Assembly: GCA_020073305.1 (NCBI GenBank)
Contig: JAIQFK010000001.1
Location: 62,001-126,000, forward strand
DNA: 64,000 nt
Source: Terriglobia bacterium
GTDB lineage: Bacteria > Acidobacteriota > Terriglobia > Bryobacterales > Bryobacteraceae
Direction: 5' to 3'
Part shown: positions 52,506-64,000 of the stretch, piece after piece
Position numbering within the stretch: the stretch's first letter is position 1
How the letters are laid out: the number at the start of each line of letters is the position of its first letter
Notes under the pieces: model-generated
Database searches by the model: none
Seen by the model: the letters and a program-made list of their open reading frames with translations, nothing else
What the model was told of the DNA's origin: nothing
Position numbers and translations under genes: made by a program

Positions 52506-54359
52506 TCAATTTGCCGCGAGTGGCTTCGGCGCCGCCGTCTGCACGGCCGGCAATATTAGGGTAAAACAAGAGCCCTTGCCCGGGGCGCTGGTCACCGCAA
52601 TCTTTCCGCCGTGCTGGAGAATAATCTGCTCGACGATGGACAGCCCGATGCCGGTGCCCGCCTCGCCCGATTGCACAGCTTTGTGGGTCCGGTAAAACTT
52701 CTGGAAAATGTTGCGGACTTCCTTTTGATCCATGCCGATGCCTTGATCCTTGACAGACACCTCGAAGCGTTCTCCATCGCGCCCGCCGTAAACCGTCACC
52801 TCCGTTTTGGAGGGGGAATATTTGATCGCGTTAGTCAGCAGATTATAAAAAGCGTACTCCATCAGTTCGCGGTCCCCGGTGAGCTGCTCATCGCCGAGTT
52901 GATTCATGTCGATGCGAATTTGCTTCCGCTCCGCCAGCGGCGAGGCGCGCTCCACGCAGCCCGCCATGACGGCTCGCACCGAGAAGTGGTCCCTCTTCAA
53001 TTCCATTTCGCCCGCGGAGAGCCGCTCCACGTTGAGAAACATTTCGATCATGCGGCCCAGCCGCTTCGATTCGGAGTGAATGAGCTCGACGATCTGCTGG
53101 CGTTTCTCATCCGGCAGGGCATAGCGGCTCATCAGCTCGCTCGATCCCTGGATGGCGGTCAGGGGCGTGCGCATCTCGTGCGTGACGAACTGAACGGCGT
53201 GCTGATACCGGTCGCGTTCGGCCTCGGATTTGACCAGGCGCCGGCGCACGTACAGATGCTGCCATGCCGCCGCCGTCACAATGGTGAGCCATGCGGTCGA
53301 GGCGCCCGGTGAAAACGGAAACACGGCGCCCCGGGTAAAGGCGGCATAGGGGACCGCGTGGGCCACGGCGAGAACGCCCAGTGCAGCAAGGTTACTCCAC
53401 CATCCCGATAGCCAGGCGAAGGCTACTCCCACAACCGCGGCCAGCAACATGCAGAGTGTCACCACCGACCACGCCGGCGCGCTCGTCAGGAATCTTTGCT
53501 GCGCGATCGTCTCATACGCGTTGGCCAAAACTTCCACGCCCGCCATCGGAGTTGGCGAGTACGGTGTCGGCCACCGGTCCTTCGCGGCGGTCTGTGCCGT
53601 GACCCCGGCGAAAACGATCTTGCCCGCGAACTGGCGCGCGCGGGCGGGATCATCCCGCAGTTGCTTGAGTGAGATGGATGGAATGTTCACGGTATCGGGT
53701 GGGGCAAAGCGAATGCGCATACTACGATCGGTGGCGTTGGCAGCTGGAATCCGCATGCTTCCCAGTTCCAGATCGCGCGGCGTTTCCACAATGGTGGCGC
53801 CGCGGCTGACACGGTAAGCTTCGAGCGAGAGCGCCCAACGCCGGTCGTGACCGGCAGCTTTTTCGAGAGCCAGCGTGCGGCCAACGCCATCCGGATCGAG
53901 GTCCAAGTGAACGTGGCCCACCGCCGCGGCCCAGCGGCGGAAGCGGGGCAGTGGATCGTCCCAGCCGCTTTTCGCGGTCAGGTCGCACGGCAGGATGAGA
54001 TTGTGAGTGGCGTGGAAGGCGTCTTCGAGTGTTTTGGCGGACTTCTCATCGGCGGTGTTGTCGGCGGGTATCACGTCGACCGCTACTGCTCTGGGGGACG
54101 CGGCAGCGATGCGTGTCAGGCCCTCTGCCAAAGCCATGCGCAAGCCTGGCAAGCCGCCGAAATCGTGCAGCGAGGGTTCGTCGATGGCGAGAATGGCCGA
54201 TTCGGGCTGCCAAGGCGCCGGCTGGTAGAGGAGGAAAATTGAGTCGTAAACGTAGTTGTCGATCCGGGTGCCAAGCGGCGTCCAGCTGGCGGCGAGCGCC
54301 ACAGCGAAAGCCGCCGCCAGCAGCGCCGCGTACGCGAAAGTGTGCCTGCTCGGCGACAT
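52506..54359 (-). CDS. CHASE2-domain sensor histidine kinase
   Basis: This 617-residue kinase starts at ATG 54359. A first membrane helix ('AYAALLAAAFAVALAASW') is followed by an extracellular CHASE2 domain (residues about 30-295; 'YDSIFLLYQPAPWQ', 'AVDVIPADNTAD') and two or three membrane helices up to residue 370. The kinase core has H-box 'VTHEMRTPLTAIQGSSEL', N-box 'NLLTNAIKYSP', G1 'DQGIGMD' and G2 'GTGIGLS'. It should sense an external signal and phosphorylate the sigma-54 regulator encoded 3 nt downstream. All catalytic motifs are intact. Confidence 0.93.
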   Translation of the reverse strand: MSPSRHTFAYAALLAAAFAVALAASWTPLGTRIDNYVYDSIFLLYQPAPWQPESAILAIDEPSLHDFGGLPGLRMALAEGLTRIAAASPRAVAVDVIPADNTADEKSAKTLEDAFHATHNLILPCDLTAKSGWDDPLPRFRRWAAAVGHVHLDLDPDGVGRTLALEKAAGHDRRWALSLEAYRVSRGATIVETPRDLELGSMRIPAANATDRSMRIRFAPPDTVNIPSISLKQLRDDPARARQFAGKIVFAGVTAQTAAKDRWPTPYSPTPMAGVEVLANAYETIAQQRFLTSAPAWSVVTLCMLLAAVVGVAFAWLSGWWSNLAALGVLAVAHAVPYAAFTRGAVFPFSPGASTAWLTIVTAAAWQHLYVRRRLVKSEAERDRYQHAVQFVTHEMRTPLTAIQGSSELMSRYALPDEKRQQIVELIHSESKRLGRMIEMFLNVERLSAGEMELKRDHFSVRAVMAGCVERASPLAERKQIRIDMNQLGDEQLTGDRELMEYAFYNLLTNAIKYSPSKTEVTVYGGRDGERFEVSVKDQGIGMDQKEVRNIFQKFYRTHKAVQSGEAGTGIGLSIVEQIILQHGGKIAVTSAPGKGSCFTLILPAVQTAAPKPLAAN

Positions 54360-54364
54360 GGACG

Positions 54365-55711
54365 TCAGCGGCGCGCCGGCGCCGTCCTTCCCAGCAGCTT
54401 TTCGATCTCGCCCGGATCGCGCGGCAGCGCTGCGCTTAGCACCTTCGCGCCATGCTCGGTGACCAGCACCACGTCCTCGATGCGCACCCCCAGATTCTCT
54501 TCGGGGATATAAATTCCGGGCTCGATGGTGATCACCATGCCGTCTTCGAGCGGCGCGCTGGGATCAGAGGCGTCGTGAACATCCAGGCCCACATGATGGC
54601 CGACGCCGTGGGTGAAGTATTTGCCCAACCGCTCGCCGTGCAGGTCTTTGCCGTGCGAGTTGATGTAATCGTACGCGATTTTGTAGAGGCTGTTGGGCGC
54701 GGTTTTGCTCAGCGTCACGCCGGGTTTGACCGCGGCGATGGCGGCTTTCTGCGCGCCGAGCACAATCTCATAGATCTCCTTCTGGCGCGGAGTAAACTTG
54801 CCGCCCACCGGAATCGTGCGGGTAACGTCGGAAGCGTAGCCGTCGCATTCGGCCGCCACGTCCATCAGCAGCACCTCGCCGGCATCCATACGCCGCGAGT
54901 TGCGCGAGTAATGCAGGTAGACGGAATTCAGGCCCGAGCCCACGATGGGGGCGTAGGCGTTGCGTTCGCAACCCGAATCCATAAAGATTCCCGTCATCGT
55001 CGCTGCCACCTGGTATTCGTAGAGGCCCGGCGCGGCGCGCTGCCAGGCGGCGCGGTGGCCCTCCAGCGTCACATCCGTCGCCCTCTGGATCAATGCGATC
55101 TCCTCCGGCGATTTGCTCATGCGCAACTTCGCAATTGCGGATGCCGCGTTGCTGATCTCGCGCAGCGGCTCCAGTTGCTTGAGGCGCGCGGCCTCATGCT
55201 GGTCCGTCAGCGTATAGATGCGCGCATAGGCCTGCAACACGTCGTGCAGTTCGCTTTCGAACCTTTCAGCGGGCATCACCGTTTCGAACCCGGTCACCTC
55301 GCGCACGTTCTCATCCCCGGGCCCGATCTTCCGGCCGGTCCATTTTTCCCGCTCGGGATTGCGTTGCGGCAGAAAGAGGATCTCGCGCGGAAATTTCGTC
55401 CTGGCGGCGTAGCCGGGGGCATGTGAATCGTCGGGTAGGGGCGCGAGCAGCAAAATCGCGCCCGGCTCCTGCCATCCGGTCAAATAATAAAAGTTCGACT
55501 CCTGGAAGAATCCCGTCCGCAGATCTTCGTCCTGTTCCCCGCGGCCGAAAAGGACAATTACGCCGTCGTCCTGGGACTTCCGCAGCTCGATGCGCCGTGC
55601 GCGGTACTGCCCAAGCATGTGCGCGTCGGCGACGTGCGGCGGCCCGGCACCGGCAAAGCCAAGCGAAAATAAGGTTGCAGCCAGTCCCCAAAGCGGTCGC
55701 ATTTTCCTCAA
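54365..55711 (-). CDS. Aminopeptidase P-like M24 metallopeptidase, exported
   Basis: This 448-residue protein starts at ATG 55711 with a signal peptide ('LWGLAATLFSLGFAGAG'). After an N-terminal domain ('REILFLPQRNPEREKWTGRKIG'), the M24 pita-bread domain shows the metal ligands: Asp in 'VLLMDVAAECDGYASDVTRT' (both Asp), His in 'THGVGHHVGLDVHD', Glu in 'GMVITIEPGIYI' and Glu in 'LGVRIEDVVLV'. It should remove N-terminal residues before proline in the periplasm. Its stop lies 5 nt before the kinase start, so it leads the operon. Confidence 0.9.
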   Translation of the reverse strand: MRKMRPLWGLAATLFSLGFAGAGPPHVADAHMLGQYRARRIELRKSQDDGVIVLFGRGEQDEDLRTGFFQESNFYYLTGWQEPGAILLLAPLPDDSHAPGYAARTKFPREILFLPQRNPEREKWTGRKIGPGDENVREVTGFETVMPAERFESELHDVLQAYARIYTLTDQHEAARLKQLEPLREISNAASAIAKLRMSKSPEEIALIQRATDVTLEGHRAAWQRAAPGLYEYQVAATMTGIFMDSGCERNAYAPIVGSGLNSVYLHYSRNSRRMDAGEVLLMDVAAECDGYASDVTRTIPVGGKFTPRQKEIYEIVLGAQKAAIAAVKPGVTLSKTAPNSLYKIAYDYINSHGKDLHGERLGKYFTHGVGHHVGLDVHDASDPSAPLEDGMVITIEPGIYIPEENLGVRIEDVVLVTEHGAKVLSAALPRDPGEIEKLLGRTAPARR

Positions 55712-55779
55712 GTATAGCGGGAATGGACAACCGCGGATCTCATGAATGCAGCGCCTGCCGCGCCTGTTAGACTTTTCGA

Positions 55780-58502
<2,723 letters not shown>

Positions 58503-58540
58503 CCGCTTGCCGGCATCGTCTCGCACATGAGGAGATGAGT

Positions 58541-59071
58541 ATGCACAGACGCTTACTGATCCGGGTAATCCTGCCAATTCTGGTTGCTGCGCTTGCCAGC
58601 GCTAACCAGGCGGGCTCGTCTCGCGGAACGGAAAGAATTACGCGCGAGGTCCGGCACGAACTGGTGATGCTGCCGTACTACGGCGTTTTCGACAATCTGG
58701 CGTACAAAGTGGACGGGAGCAACGTGACCCTGATGGGCCAGGTGGCGCGGCCTACGCTGAAGTCCGACGCTGAAAACGTGGTCAAGAAGATTGAGGGTGT
58801 AGAGCACGTCAAGAACGAGATAGAAGTGCTTCCGGTTTCGCCCAGTGATGACCGGATTCGCCGCGCCGTCTTTCGAGCTGTTTACGGCGATCCCACCTTC
58901 GATCGGTACGCGATCCAGGCCGTTCCTCCGGTCCACATCATCGTCAAGAACGGGAACGTGACGCTGGTGGGAGTGGTGGCCAGCGAAGCCGACAAGAACA
59001 TCGCCGGCATCCGCGCCAATGGCGTCACCGGTGTGTTCTCGGTAACCAACAACCTGCGAATAGAAAAATAA
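58541..59071 (+). CDS. BON-domain exported protein
   Basis: The ATG at 58541 is chosen over 58535 because AGGAG (58530-58534) lies at the better distance. The protein has 176 residues, a signal peptide ('LLIRVILPILVAALASAN') and two BON domains ('LAYKVDGSNVTLMGQVARPT', 'VHIIVKNGNVTLVGVVAS'). BON domains often hold periplasmic proteins to the outer membrane or phospholipids, as in OsmY. It follows thiC at 38 nt. Co-transcription is likely but a functional link to thiamine is not. Confidence 0.85.
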   Translation: MHRRLLIRVILPILVAALASANQAGSSRGTERITREVRHELVMLPYYGVFDNLAYKVDGSNVTLMGQVARPTLKSDAENVVKKIEGVEHVKNEIEVLPVSPSDDRIRRAVFRAVYGDPTFDRYAIQAVPPVHIIVKNGNVTLVGVVASEADKNIAGIRANGVTGVFSVTNNLRIEK

Positions 59072-59104
59072 CTTAACCCGCGTTCCGGAGGGTGCACAGT
59101 TCCC

Positions 59105-59917
59105 TTAGCGTTTCCGCAACAGCCAGACATCCTGATGCGGATTGCCCGTGGCGCCTTCCGGAACATAATCGATCACGTCGAAGTCCTTAGCCAGTACCTT
59201 TCTGACAAAGCTCTCGGGATGAAAGGCGCAGCATAGGTTAGTTCCTTCGCTCCGTTCGAATCGCGTCACAGCCTGTCCTTTGAGAAAAATTGCGCGTTCT
59301 TGTTCGTTCAGCGAGGGCAAATATGAGTCGCCATGCAAACTCAGGAACAGGACGCCGGAGGGCCGCAGGATTCTGCGGAACTCGTTCATCCAAGTGAGTT
59401 GGAGAGGCTCCGCGAGGTGCGTCAAGACGGAAAGTGCATAAACAAAGTCGAATCGGTTGTCCGGATACCCGGTCGGAGGGACCAACCGGTTGTTCGCAAT
59501 TCTGGCGAACGGCAGATTCCGCGAGCACCACTTGGTCAACGCCTGGTTGTAGTCGGTTCCATGTATCTCGACAGCGTCCAAATGCCGCCACTGCCGCAAG
59601 ACTCGTCCACATCCACAACCAAAATCGAGAATGGCCCCGAGGTTTTGGATCTCGATGTCGTGCCTGGAAAGAATAGCCACGATGGATTCTGCTGCAAGTT
59701 CGCCACCCTGAAAATAAAACAGCGGCTCGGGCGTGCCCGCCACCTTCATGATCATGTGCGGAGGTGGAAGCGGGAGATCGTTCGCCCGATTTTCATTGAA
59801 CTCCGCGTGACGTTTCCGTACTTTAGAATCGAACGCTACATACCGCTCGTACAGGGGAAATGCCCAGGTCAGAAGCCTGAACCTTCGCAGCAAAGCTCCC
59901 ACCGCTCGGATTTCCAT
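59105..59917 (-). CDS. Class I SAM-dependent methyltransferase
   Basis: This 270-residue protein starts at ATG 59917. Motif I is 'LGAILDFGCGCGRVLRQW', then 'VEIHGTDYNQ', and 'FDFVYALSVLTHLAEPLQLTW' and 'RILRPSGVLFLSLHGD' complete the fold. N-terminal residues (1-75) hold a positively charged leader and a Pro-rich patch. It lies convergent with the BON gene at 33 nt. Substrate unknown; related proteins act on sugars of the cell surface. Confidence 0.82.
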   Translation of the reverse strand: MEIRAVGALLRRFRLLTWAFPLYERYVAFDSKVRKRHAEFNENRANDLPLPPPHMIMKVAGTPEPLFYFQGGELAAESIVAILSRHDIEIQNLGAILDFGCGCGRVLRQWRHLDAVEIHGTDYNQALTKWCSRNLPFARIANNRLVPPTGYPDNRFDFVYALSVLTHLAEPLQLTWMNEFRRILRPSGVLFLSLHGDSYLPSLNEQERAIFLKGQAVTRFERSEGTNLCCAFHPESFVRKVLAKDFDVIDYVPEGATGNPHQDVWLLRKR

Positions 59918-60068
59918 GTGGAGAGTTTACGAGGCAACTCCTCCAGTATGTGCCGTGGTGCGCTCGTCCGCAATGCCGCCCGCTAGGTGGCGGCTAGAGA
60001 ATCCGGCGCCGCCTTGCAACTTCACGTGAACGGCTGGCATACTTCAGAGTTGGCGAATCCTGACTGGT

Positions 60069-61523
60069 GTGCCAGGCGTGTTCTCGGTGACTGCGAGTAG
60101 AAGAACAGCGTCAACCCCCCTCGCGGCTGGCGCACGCCTTCCTTGCAGTCACTGCCTGCGCCGCTGGGCAATTCTCTTCTTCATCGCTTTCTTCGTCTAC
60201 AACCTGAACCTTCGCCCGATTCCGGCTGGAGATACGGCTCCGGCCGCGCTGCTGCCGTTTGCGATTCTCGGTGACCACTCGATGACCTTTGACAGATTTG
60301 AGCGTTGGTATGAGTCGCAACAAGTGAATGCCCTTTGGTTCAAGCGTGGTGGCGATGGTCACTACTATTCGGCCTATCCCATCCTCCTGCCGCTGTTGCT
60401 GACGCCGCTTTACACGCCGGCCTTGTTCCTGGATATTCCTCACATGCCGGTTGCGCGCGTTGTGCTGCTGGCCAGGATTCTCGAGAAGCTCAGTGCGTCG
60501 TTGATCGCCGCGCTTTCGGTGGCGGCGTTTTGGGCGCTGGCCGAAAGGCTTGCAAACGGCCGGACGGCTCTGCTCCTGACGGTGGTTTACGCATTCGGCT
60601 CGCAAACCTGGAGCACGTCCAGCCAGGCGCTGTGGCAGCACGGCCCGAGCGAGCTGGCGATCATTCTGGCGCTGCTTGGTTTTCTCTGGGCGTCGGACCG
60701 CCCCAGCGGCTATCTCCCTGCCGTGCTGACCGGGATCTGCGCCGGTTGTAGTGTCGCGTTCCGGCCCACCAACGCGATTTTCTTCGCTATCCTGACCGGG
60801 TACGTTGTGTGGTCGCGTTGGAGTGCTCGCCGCAAGACTGCATTTGCGCTTTCCGCTCTCCCGGTGCCCGTCGCTTACCTGGTTTCTAACCTGTTTCAGT
60901 TCGGAGAGCCGCTCGGCGGCTATAACCACGCAGACGCGGTGTTTGCTCGCGGCAGCCTCCTGACCGGGCTGGCCGGCCTGCTAGTCAGCCCCAGCCGCGG
61001 GTTGTTGGTTTTTTCCCCCGTCTTCCTGTTTGTAGCTATCGGCGTTTACCGCTGGTTTCGTGACGGCCGCACGTTCGATCCCCAGATCTACGGAGTCTGC
61101 CTGCTGGTTGTCGCGGGCCACCTGGTTCTGGTCGGCAAATGGCGCGGGTGGCCTGGCGGTTTCAGTTATGGGCCGCGCCTGCTTGCCGACGTTGTCCCTT
61201 GTCTGGTGATCCTGATGGTCCCCGCAATGAGCCTGGTAGAGAGATCACGTGGCTGGAAACTGGCATTCGCCGGCGCGCTCGTTGTCTCGATCGCCGTGCA
61301 GGCAGTCGGCGTATTTTGCTACCCGAACGGTCACTGGGATGCGCTGCCGCTACCCGCGAACCGGCACCACGAACGCTACTGGGACTTGCAGGACAACCAG
61401 ATTCTCAGAAGCGCCCGTGCGGGACCAGTGCTCGAACCTTATCAGCTGGCTTGGCGCTTTCTCACGCACCCTGGCACGCCCGCGGAGCAGCAATTGAAAG
61501 GAGATGGAGTCAAACTCTGGTAG
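60069..61523 (+). CDS. Multi-pass membrane protein, ArnT/GT39-like
   Basis: This 484-residue protein starts at GTG 60069. About ten membrane segments are seen, the first near residue 33 ('AILFFIAFFVYNLNLRPIP'). The loop after it has 'PAGDTAPAALLPFAILGDH', in the place where GT39/ArnT enzymes carry an acidic (D/E) site, and 'WFKRGGDGHYYSAYPILLPLLL'. Further segments are 'LLLTVVYAFGSQTWSTSSQALWQHGPSE' and 'FSYGPRLLADVVPCLVIL'-type regions. Such proteins move sugars or phosphate-linked sugars outside the membrane. The exact reaction cannot be told. It is divergent from the methyltransferase gene. Confidence 0.75.
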   Translation: MPGVFSVTASRRTASTPLAAGARLPCSHCLRRWAILFFIAFFVYNLNLRPIPAGDTAPAALLPFAILGDHSMTFDRFERWYESQQVNALWFKRGGDGHYYSAYPILLPLLLTPLYTPALFLDIPHMPVARVVLLARILEKLSASLIAALSVAAFWALAERLANGRTALLLTVVYAFGSQTWSTSSQALWQHGPSELAIILALLGFLWASDRPSGYLPAVLTGICAGCSVAFRPTNAIFFAILTGYVVWSRWSARRKTAFALSALPVPVAYLVSNLFQFGEPLGGYNHADAVFARGSLLTGLAGLLVSPSRGLLVFSPVFLFVAIGVYRWFRDGRTFDPQIYGVCLLVVAGHLVLVGKWRGWPGGFSYGPRLLADVVPCLVILMVPAMSLVERSRGWKLAFAGALVVSIAVQAVGVFCYPNGHWDALPLPANRHHERYWDLQDNQILRSARAGPVLEPYQLAWRFLTHPGTPAEQQLKGDGVKLW

Positions 61524-61631
61524 TGACGGCCCCACGCCCGGTACCATCTACCCCGTCCTGCTTGCAATTTCCCCCTTCGAACCGGCTGCAGGAGGCCCCT
61601 TACTGTATGATTCTGAGAACGAGAAGATGTC

Positions 61632-62945
61632 ATGCAGACATTTCCAGCACTCCTGATCCTTACGGCGGCCGCTCTTGCCGCGCCGCCGCCCGACGTCTGG
61701 CCCGGATGGCGCGGACCCGCCAACGGCGTCTCCACTCTTCGCACCCTCCCGTCTTCCTGGGCTGTTGAGCGCAACATCGCCTGGAAGGCGGACGTGCCCG
61801 GGCGCGGGCACTCTTCTCCGGTAGTTTGGGGCAATCGCGTGTTCCTCACCACCGATATCGAGGGCGATGTGATCCCCGGCGCTGGTCCGGTGAAGCACAA
61901 GCTGGAAGGGCAGCCTTTCGTCCATCCGGACAGCGTGGGCGGTAATCGCAAACACACGCTCAAAGTGCTGGCCTACGAGAGCACTACCGGCAAACTGCTT
62001 TGGGAACGCACGGCGTATGAAGGCAAGGTGTTCGACGACACTCACCGCTTCAACACCTACGCCTCGCCCACGCCGGTTACCGACGGCAAATATGTCTACT
62101 TCTGGTTCGATTCGCAGGGGCTCTACAAGTATGACTTCGACGGCAACTTGATCTGGTCAGCGTCATTGGGCGGCGTCGCCACGCTCGGTGTAGGCTACGG
62201 AGGTTCGCCGGTTCTGTTCGAAGACCTGATCCTGCTGCTTTGCGATCAGGACGAAGGCGAACACTCTTTCCTGGCCGCCGTTTCAACGAGCGACGGCAAA
62301 CTGCGCTGGAAGCTCGATCGCAAGAACCAGATCACCTGGACCACGCCGCTTTTGGTGGAATCGGGCGGCCGCAAGCAACTGATCGTTCCATCCACCGAGG
62401 ACGTTGTCGCCTACGATCCACGCACGGGCAAGGAGGTCTGGCGAACCGAAGGGTTGGCGGGCAACGTTGTTCACACGCCCGTAACCGGCCACGGCATGGT
62501 CTACGTCTCCACCGGCTATCCGACCAAAAAGACCATGGGAATCCGCCTTGACCCGGCACCCGGTCAAGCCCGGGTGGCCTGGAGGTATGAAAAGGGTACG
62601 GGCTACATTCCATCGCCCATTCTGTATGGCGACTATCTTTACCTGCTCACCGGCGCGGGCCTGCTGACTTGTCTCGACGCCGACACCGGAGAGCCGAAGT
62701 ATGAAGCCAGGCGCTTTCCGGCGCCCGGGCAGTTTGTGGCTTCACCGGTGGCTTTTGACGGCAAGGTGCTGATCACCAGCCAGGATGGCGACACCTACGT
62801 GGTCAAGGCCGGCCCCGAGCATGAAATCCTGAGCACCAATCCGCTGGGTGAGCAAGTCTTCGCGTCGCTCGCGCTGGTCGGTGACTCAATCTACATCCGC
62901 GGCGAAAAGCACCTGTACCAGATTCGCTCTGCCGTGAACCGTTAA
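61632..62945 (+). CDS. PQQ-like beta-propeller protein, exported
   Basis: This 437-residue protein starts at ATG 61632 with a signal peptide ('MQTFPALLILTAAALAAP'). Several beta-propeller blades are seen with PQQ-like motifs: 'VWPGWRGPANGVST', 'STTGKLLWERTAYEGKVF', 'LIWSASLGGVATLGVGYGG', 'TSDGKLRWKLDRKNQ', 'PRTGKEVWRTEG', 'CLDADTGEPKYEAR'. No Cys pair or PQQ-dehydrogenase Asp and Glu active site is clear, so it is more like the BamB-type or Pyrrolo-quinoline-like repeat family than a dehydrogenase. It may be a periplasmic scaffold. Confidence 0.82.
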   Translation: MQTFPALLILTAAALAAPPPDVWPGWRGPANGVSTLRTLPSSWAVERNIAWKADVPGRGHSSPVVWGNRVFLTTDIEGDVIPGAGPVKHKLEGQPFVHPDSVGGNRKHTLKVLAYESTTGKLLWERTAYEGKVFDDTHRFNTYASPTPVTDGKYVYFWFDSQGLYKYDFDGNLIWSASLGGVATLGVGYGGSPVLFEDLILLLCDQDEGEHSFLAAVSTSDGKLRWKLDRKNQITWTTPLLVESGGRKQLIVPSTEDVVAYDPRTGKEVWRTEGLAGNVVHTPVTGHGMVYVSTGYPTKKTMGIRLDPAPGQARVAWRYEKGTGYIPSPILYGDYLYLLTGAGLLTCLDADTGEPKYEARRFPAPGQFVASPVAFDGKVLITSQDGDTYVVKAGPEHEILSTNPLGEQVFASLALVGDSIYIRGEKHLYQIRSAVNR

Positions 62946-62964
62946 CTCCCGCCGAAAAAACGCA

Positions 62965-62993
62965 TTGACTATAAAAACCTCTTGCTCTATCTG
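62965..62993 (+). promoter_or_regulatory. Possible sigma-70 promoter of speA
   Basis: TTGACT (62965-62970) is 17 nt before TATCTG (62988-62993), and the start codon lies about 35 nt further on. A -35 match of five of six is good and a -10 match of three of six is weak. The element lies between AAAACGCA and TGCGTTTT, an inverted repeat, which might form a weak hairpin. Confidence 0.4.
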
Positions 62994-63028
62994 CGTTTTC
63001 GAAGGACACTGAAAATTCAGGAGGAGCG

Positions 63029-64000
63029 TTGGAGAGAAACGGCGGACGAAAAGGCTCGGTGGTGCTGGAGCCCACCGAGCGCTGGTCGACACAGGATGCC
63101 AGCGACCTTTACGACGTGGCGAGTTGGGGCAAGGGCTACTTCTCGGTCGACGCCAACGGGCACGTTCGTGTCCATCCGGAGAAGGATCCGGCGCGTTCCA
63201 TCGACCTCAAGGAGCTGGTCGACACGCTGGTTCTGCGCGGCATTTCGCTGCCCATCCTGATCCGCTTCGCCGATATTCTCAAGCACCGGCTGGGCGAGAT
63301 CCACTCCGCTTTTCAAACCGCCATCACCGAGCATCGTTATCAGGGCGGCTACTTCTGCGTCTACCCCATCAAGGTGAACCAGCAACGGCAGGTGGTCGAG
63401 GAAGTCCTCGAGTATGGCAGGCCCTATCATTTCGGACTCGAAGTCGGCTCGAAACCCGAGCTGCTCGCCGTGATGGCGCTGGCCACCAATGAAACGCCCA
63501 TCATCTGCAACGGGTTTAAAGACGACGAGTACATTGAGCTGGCCATGCTGGCGCAAAAGGTCGGCCGCCACATCATCCCGGTGATCGAGAAGTATACCGA
63601 GTTGGACTTGATTGCCAAATACTCGGAGCGCGTGGGCGTGCGCCCCACGATCGGACTGCGGGTGAAACTGGCCGCTCGCGGCGCCGGCCGCTGGAAATCC
63701 TCCGCCGGCTACCGGTCCAAATTCGGCCTGACCACCAGCGAAGCCATGCGGGCCCTCGAGGAGTTGAAAACGCGCGGCATGGCCGACTGCCTGCACTTGC
63801 TGCACTTCCATCTGGGCAGCCAGATCACCAACATCCGCCACCTGAAGGCTGCCGTGAACGAGGCAGCGCGCATGTACGCCGAACTGGCGCGCGCCGGTGC
63901 GGGCTTACGATACCTGGATGTCGGCGGCGGCCTGGGCATCGACTACGACGGCTCGCAGACCGATTTCGAATCGAGCGTCAATTACACGCTGCAGGAGTAC
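63029..64000 (+). CDS. speA: Biosynthetic arginine decarboxylase SpeA, N-terminal part (cut by window)
   Basis: The chosen start is TTG 63029, preceded by AGGAGG (63019-63024). GTG 63059 is an alternative. The frame is open to the window end, giving 324 residues. The first part 'RWSTQDASDLYDVASWGKGYFSV' and 'GISLPILIRFADILKHRLGEIHSAF' are family hallmarks, and the PLP lysine is in 'VYPIKVNQQRQVV'. 'GRPYHFGLEVGSKPEL', 'GFKDDEYIELAMLA', 'FGLTTSEAM' and 'LHFHLGSQITNIRHL' continue the barrel. It makes agmatine from arginine for polyamine synthesis. The C-terminal domain lies beyond the window. Confidence 0.93.
   Translation, partial: MERNGGRKGSVVLEPTERWSTQDASDLYDVASWGKGYFSVDANGHVRVHPEKDPARSIDLKELVDTLVLRGISLPILIRFADILKHRLGEIHSAFQTAITEHRYQGGYFCVYPIKVNQQRQVVEEVLEYGRPYHFGLEVGSKPELLAVMALATNETPIICNGFKDDEYIELAMLAQKVGRHIIPVIEKYTELDLIAKYSERVGVRPTIGLRVKLAARGAGRWKSSAGYRSKFGLTTSEAMRALEELKTRGMADCLHLLHFHLGSQITNIRHLKAAVNEAARMYAELARAGAGLRYLDVGGGLGIDYDGSQTDFESSVNYTLQEY

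Overview
The window looks like a chromosome segment of a GC-rich Acidobacteriota member, probably of the Solibacter/Bryobacter type. This is inferred from gene content: an Oar-like TonB receptor with a carboxypeptidase-regulatory plug, a FecR/DUF6600-like protein rich in Trp, Gly and Tyr, a CHASE2 kinase next to a sigma-54 regulator, an ArsA-like ATPase, many TIM-barrel and MocA-type sugar genes, and dispersed palindromic repeats. No rRNA, tRNA or CRISPR array was recognised. Layout: (1) 1-8264, minus strand, is the head and tail module of a siphovirus-like prophage, cut by the window start: small terminase candidate, large terminase, portal, scaffold candidate, P22-type coat, connector and tail genes, tail tube, a tail-assembly chaperone pair joined by a canonical A AAA AAC -1 slippery site, and the start of a probable tape-measure gene. 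No integrase lies on this side. (2) 8405-11564 holds ordinary genes: SurA-like foldase, MocA-family oxidoreductase, methyltransferase. (3) 11565-16091 is a sparse accessory region with three copies of a near-identical palindromic repeat, a two-gene unit with a nucleotidyltransferase, a Cas4-like/DEDD double-nuclease protein and a broken leucine-rich-repeat gene. (4) 16092-28590 contains a FecR/DUF6600 protein, an amidase with a membrane partner, a hydroxypyruvate-isomerase-like protein, a TPR protein, a TonB-dependent receptor, a YndJ-like membrane protein, a quinone oxidoreductase and a DUF5060/DUF4038 glycosidase. A second repeat family sits between the convergent genes. (5) 28730-37117 contains an ArsA-like ATPase with a small Cys protein, TadA, a MacAB-like export operon (two permeases, adaptor, ATPase, DUF4337) and PurH. 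(6) 37181-50041 is one long minus-strand cluster of seven genes: VWA protein, caspase-fold protein with Ser in place of the catalytic Cys, TPR-gluzincin peptidase, MoxR ATPase, DUF58, BatA-like VWA and DUF4175. Most junctions overlap by 1-4 nt. (7) 50283-55711 is a four-gene operon: aminopeptidase P, CHASE2 histidine kinase, sigma-54 response regulator, TIM-barrel isomerase. (8) 55780-64000 has a glycosyltransferase, a 20-residue lysine-rich peptide, a strong hairpin and thiC, a BON protein, a methyltransferase, a multi-pass glycosyltransferase-like protein, a PQQ-type beta-propeller and the start of arginine decarboxylase speA. The observations most worth following are the seven-gene MoxR/VWA/pseudocaspase cluster, the prophage frameshift site, the covarying repeat arms, and the thiC leader that carries a tiny ORF and a hairpin where a TPP riboswitch would be expected.
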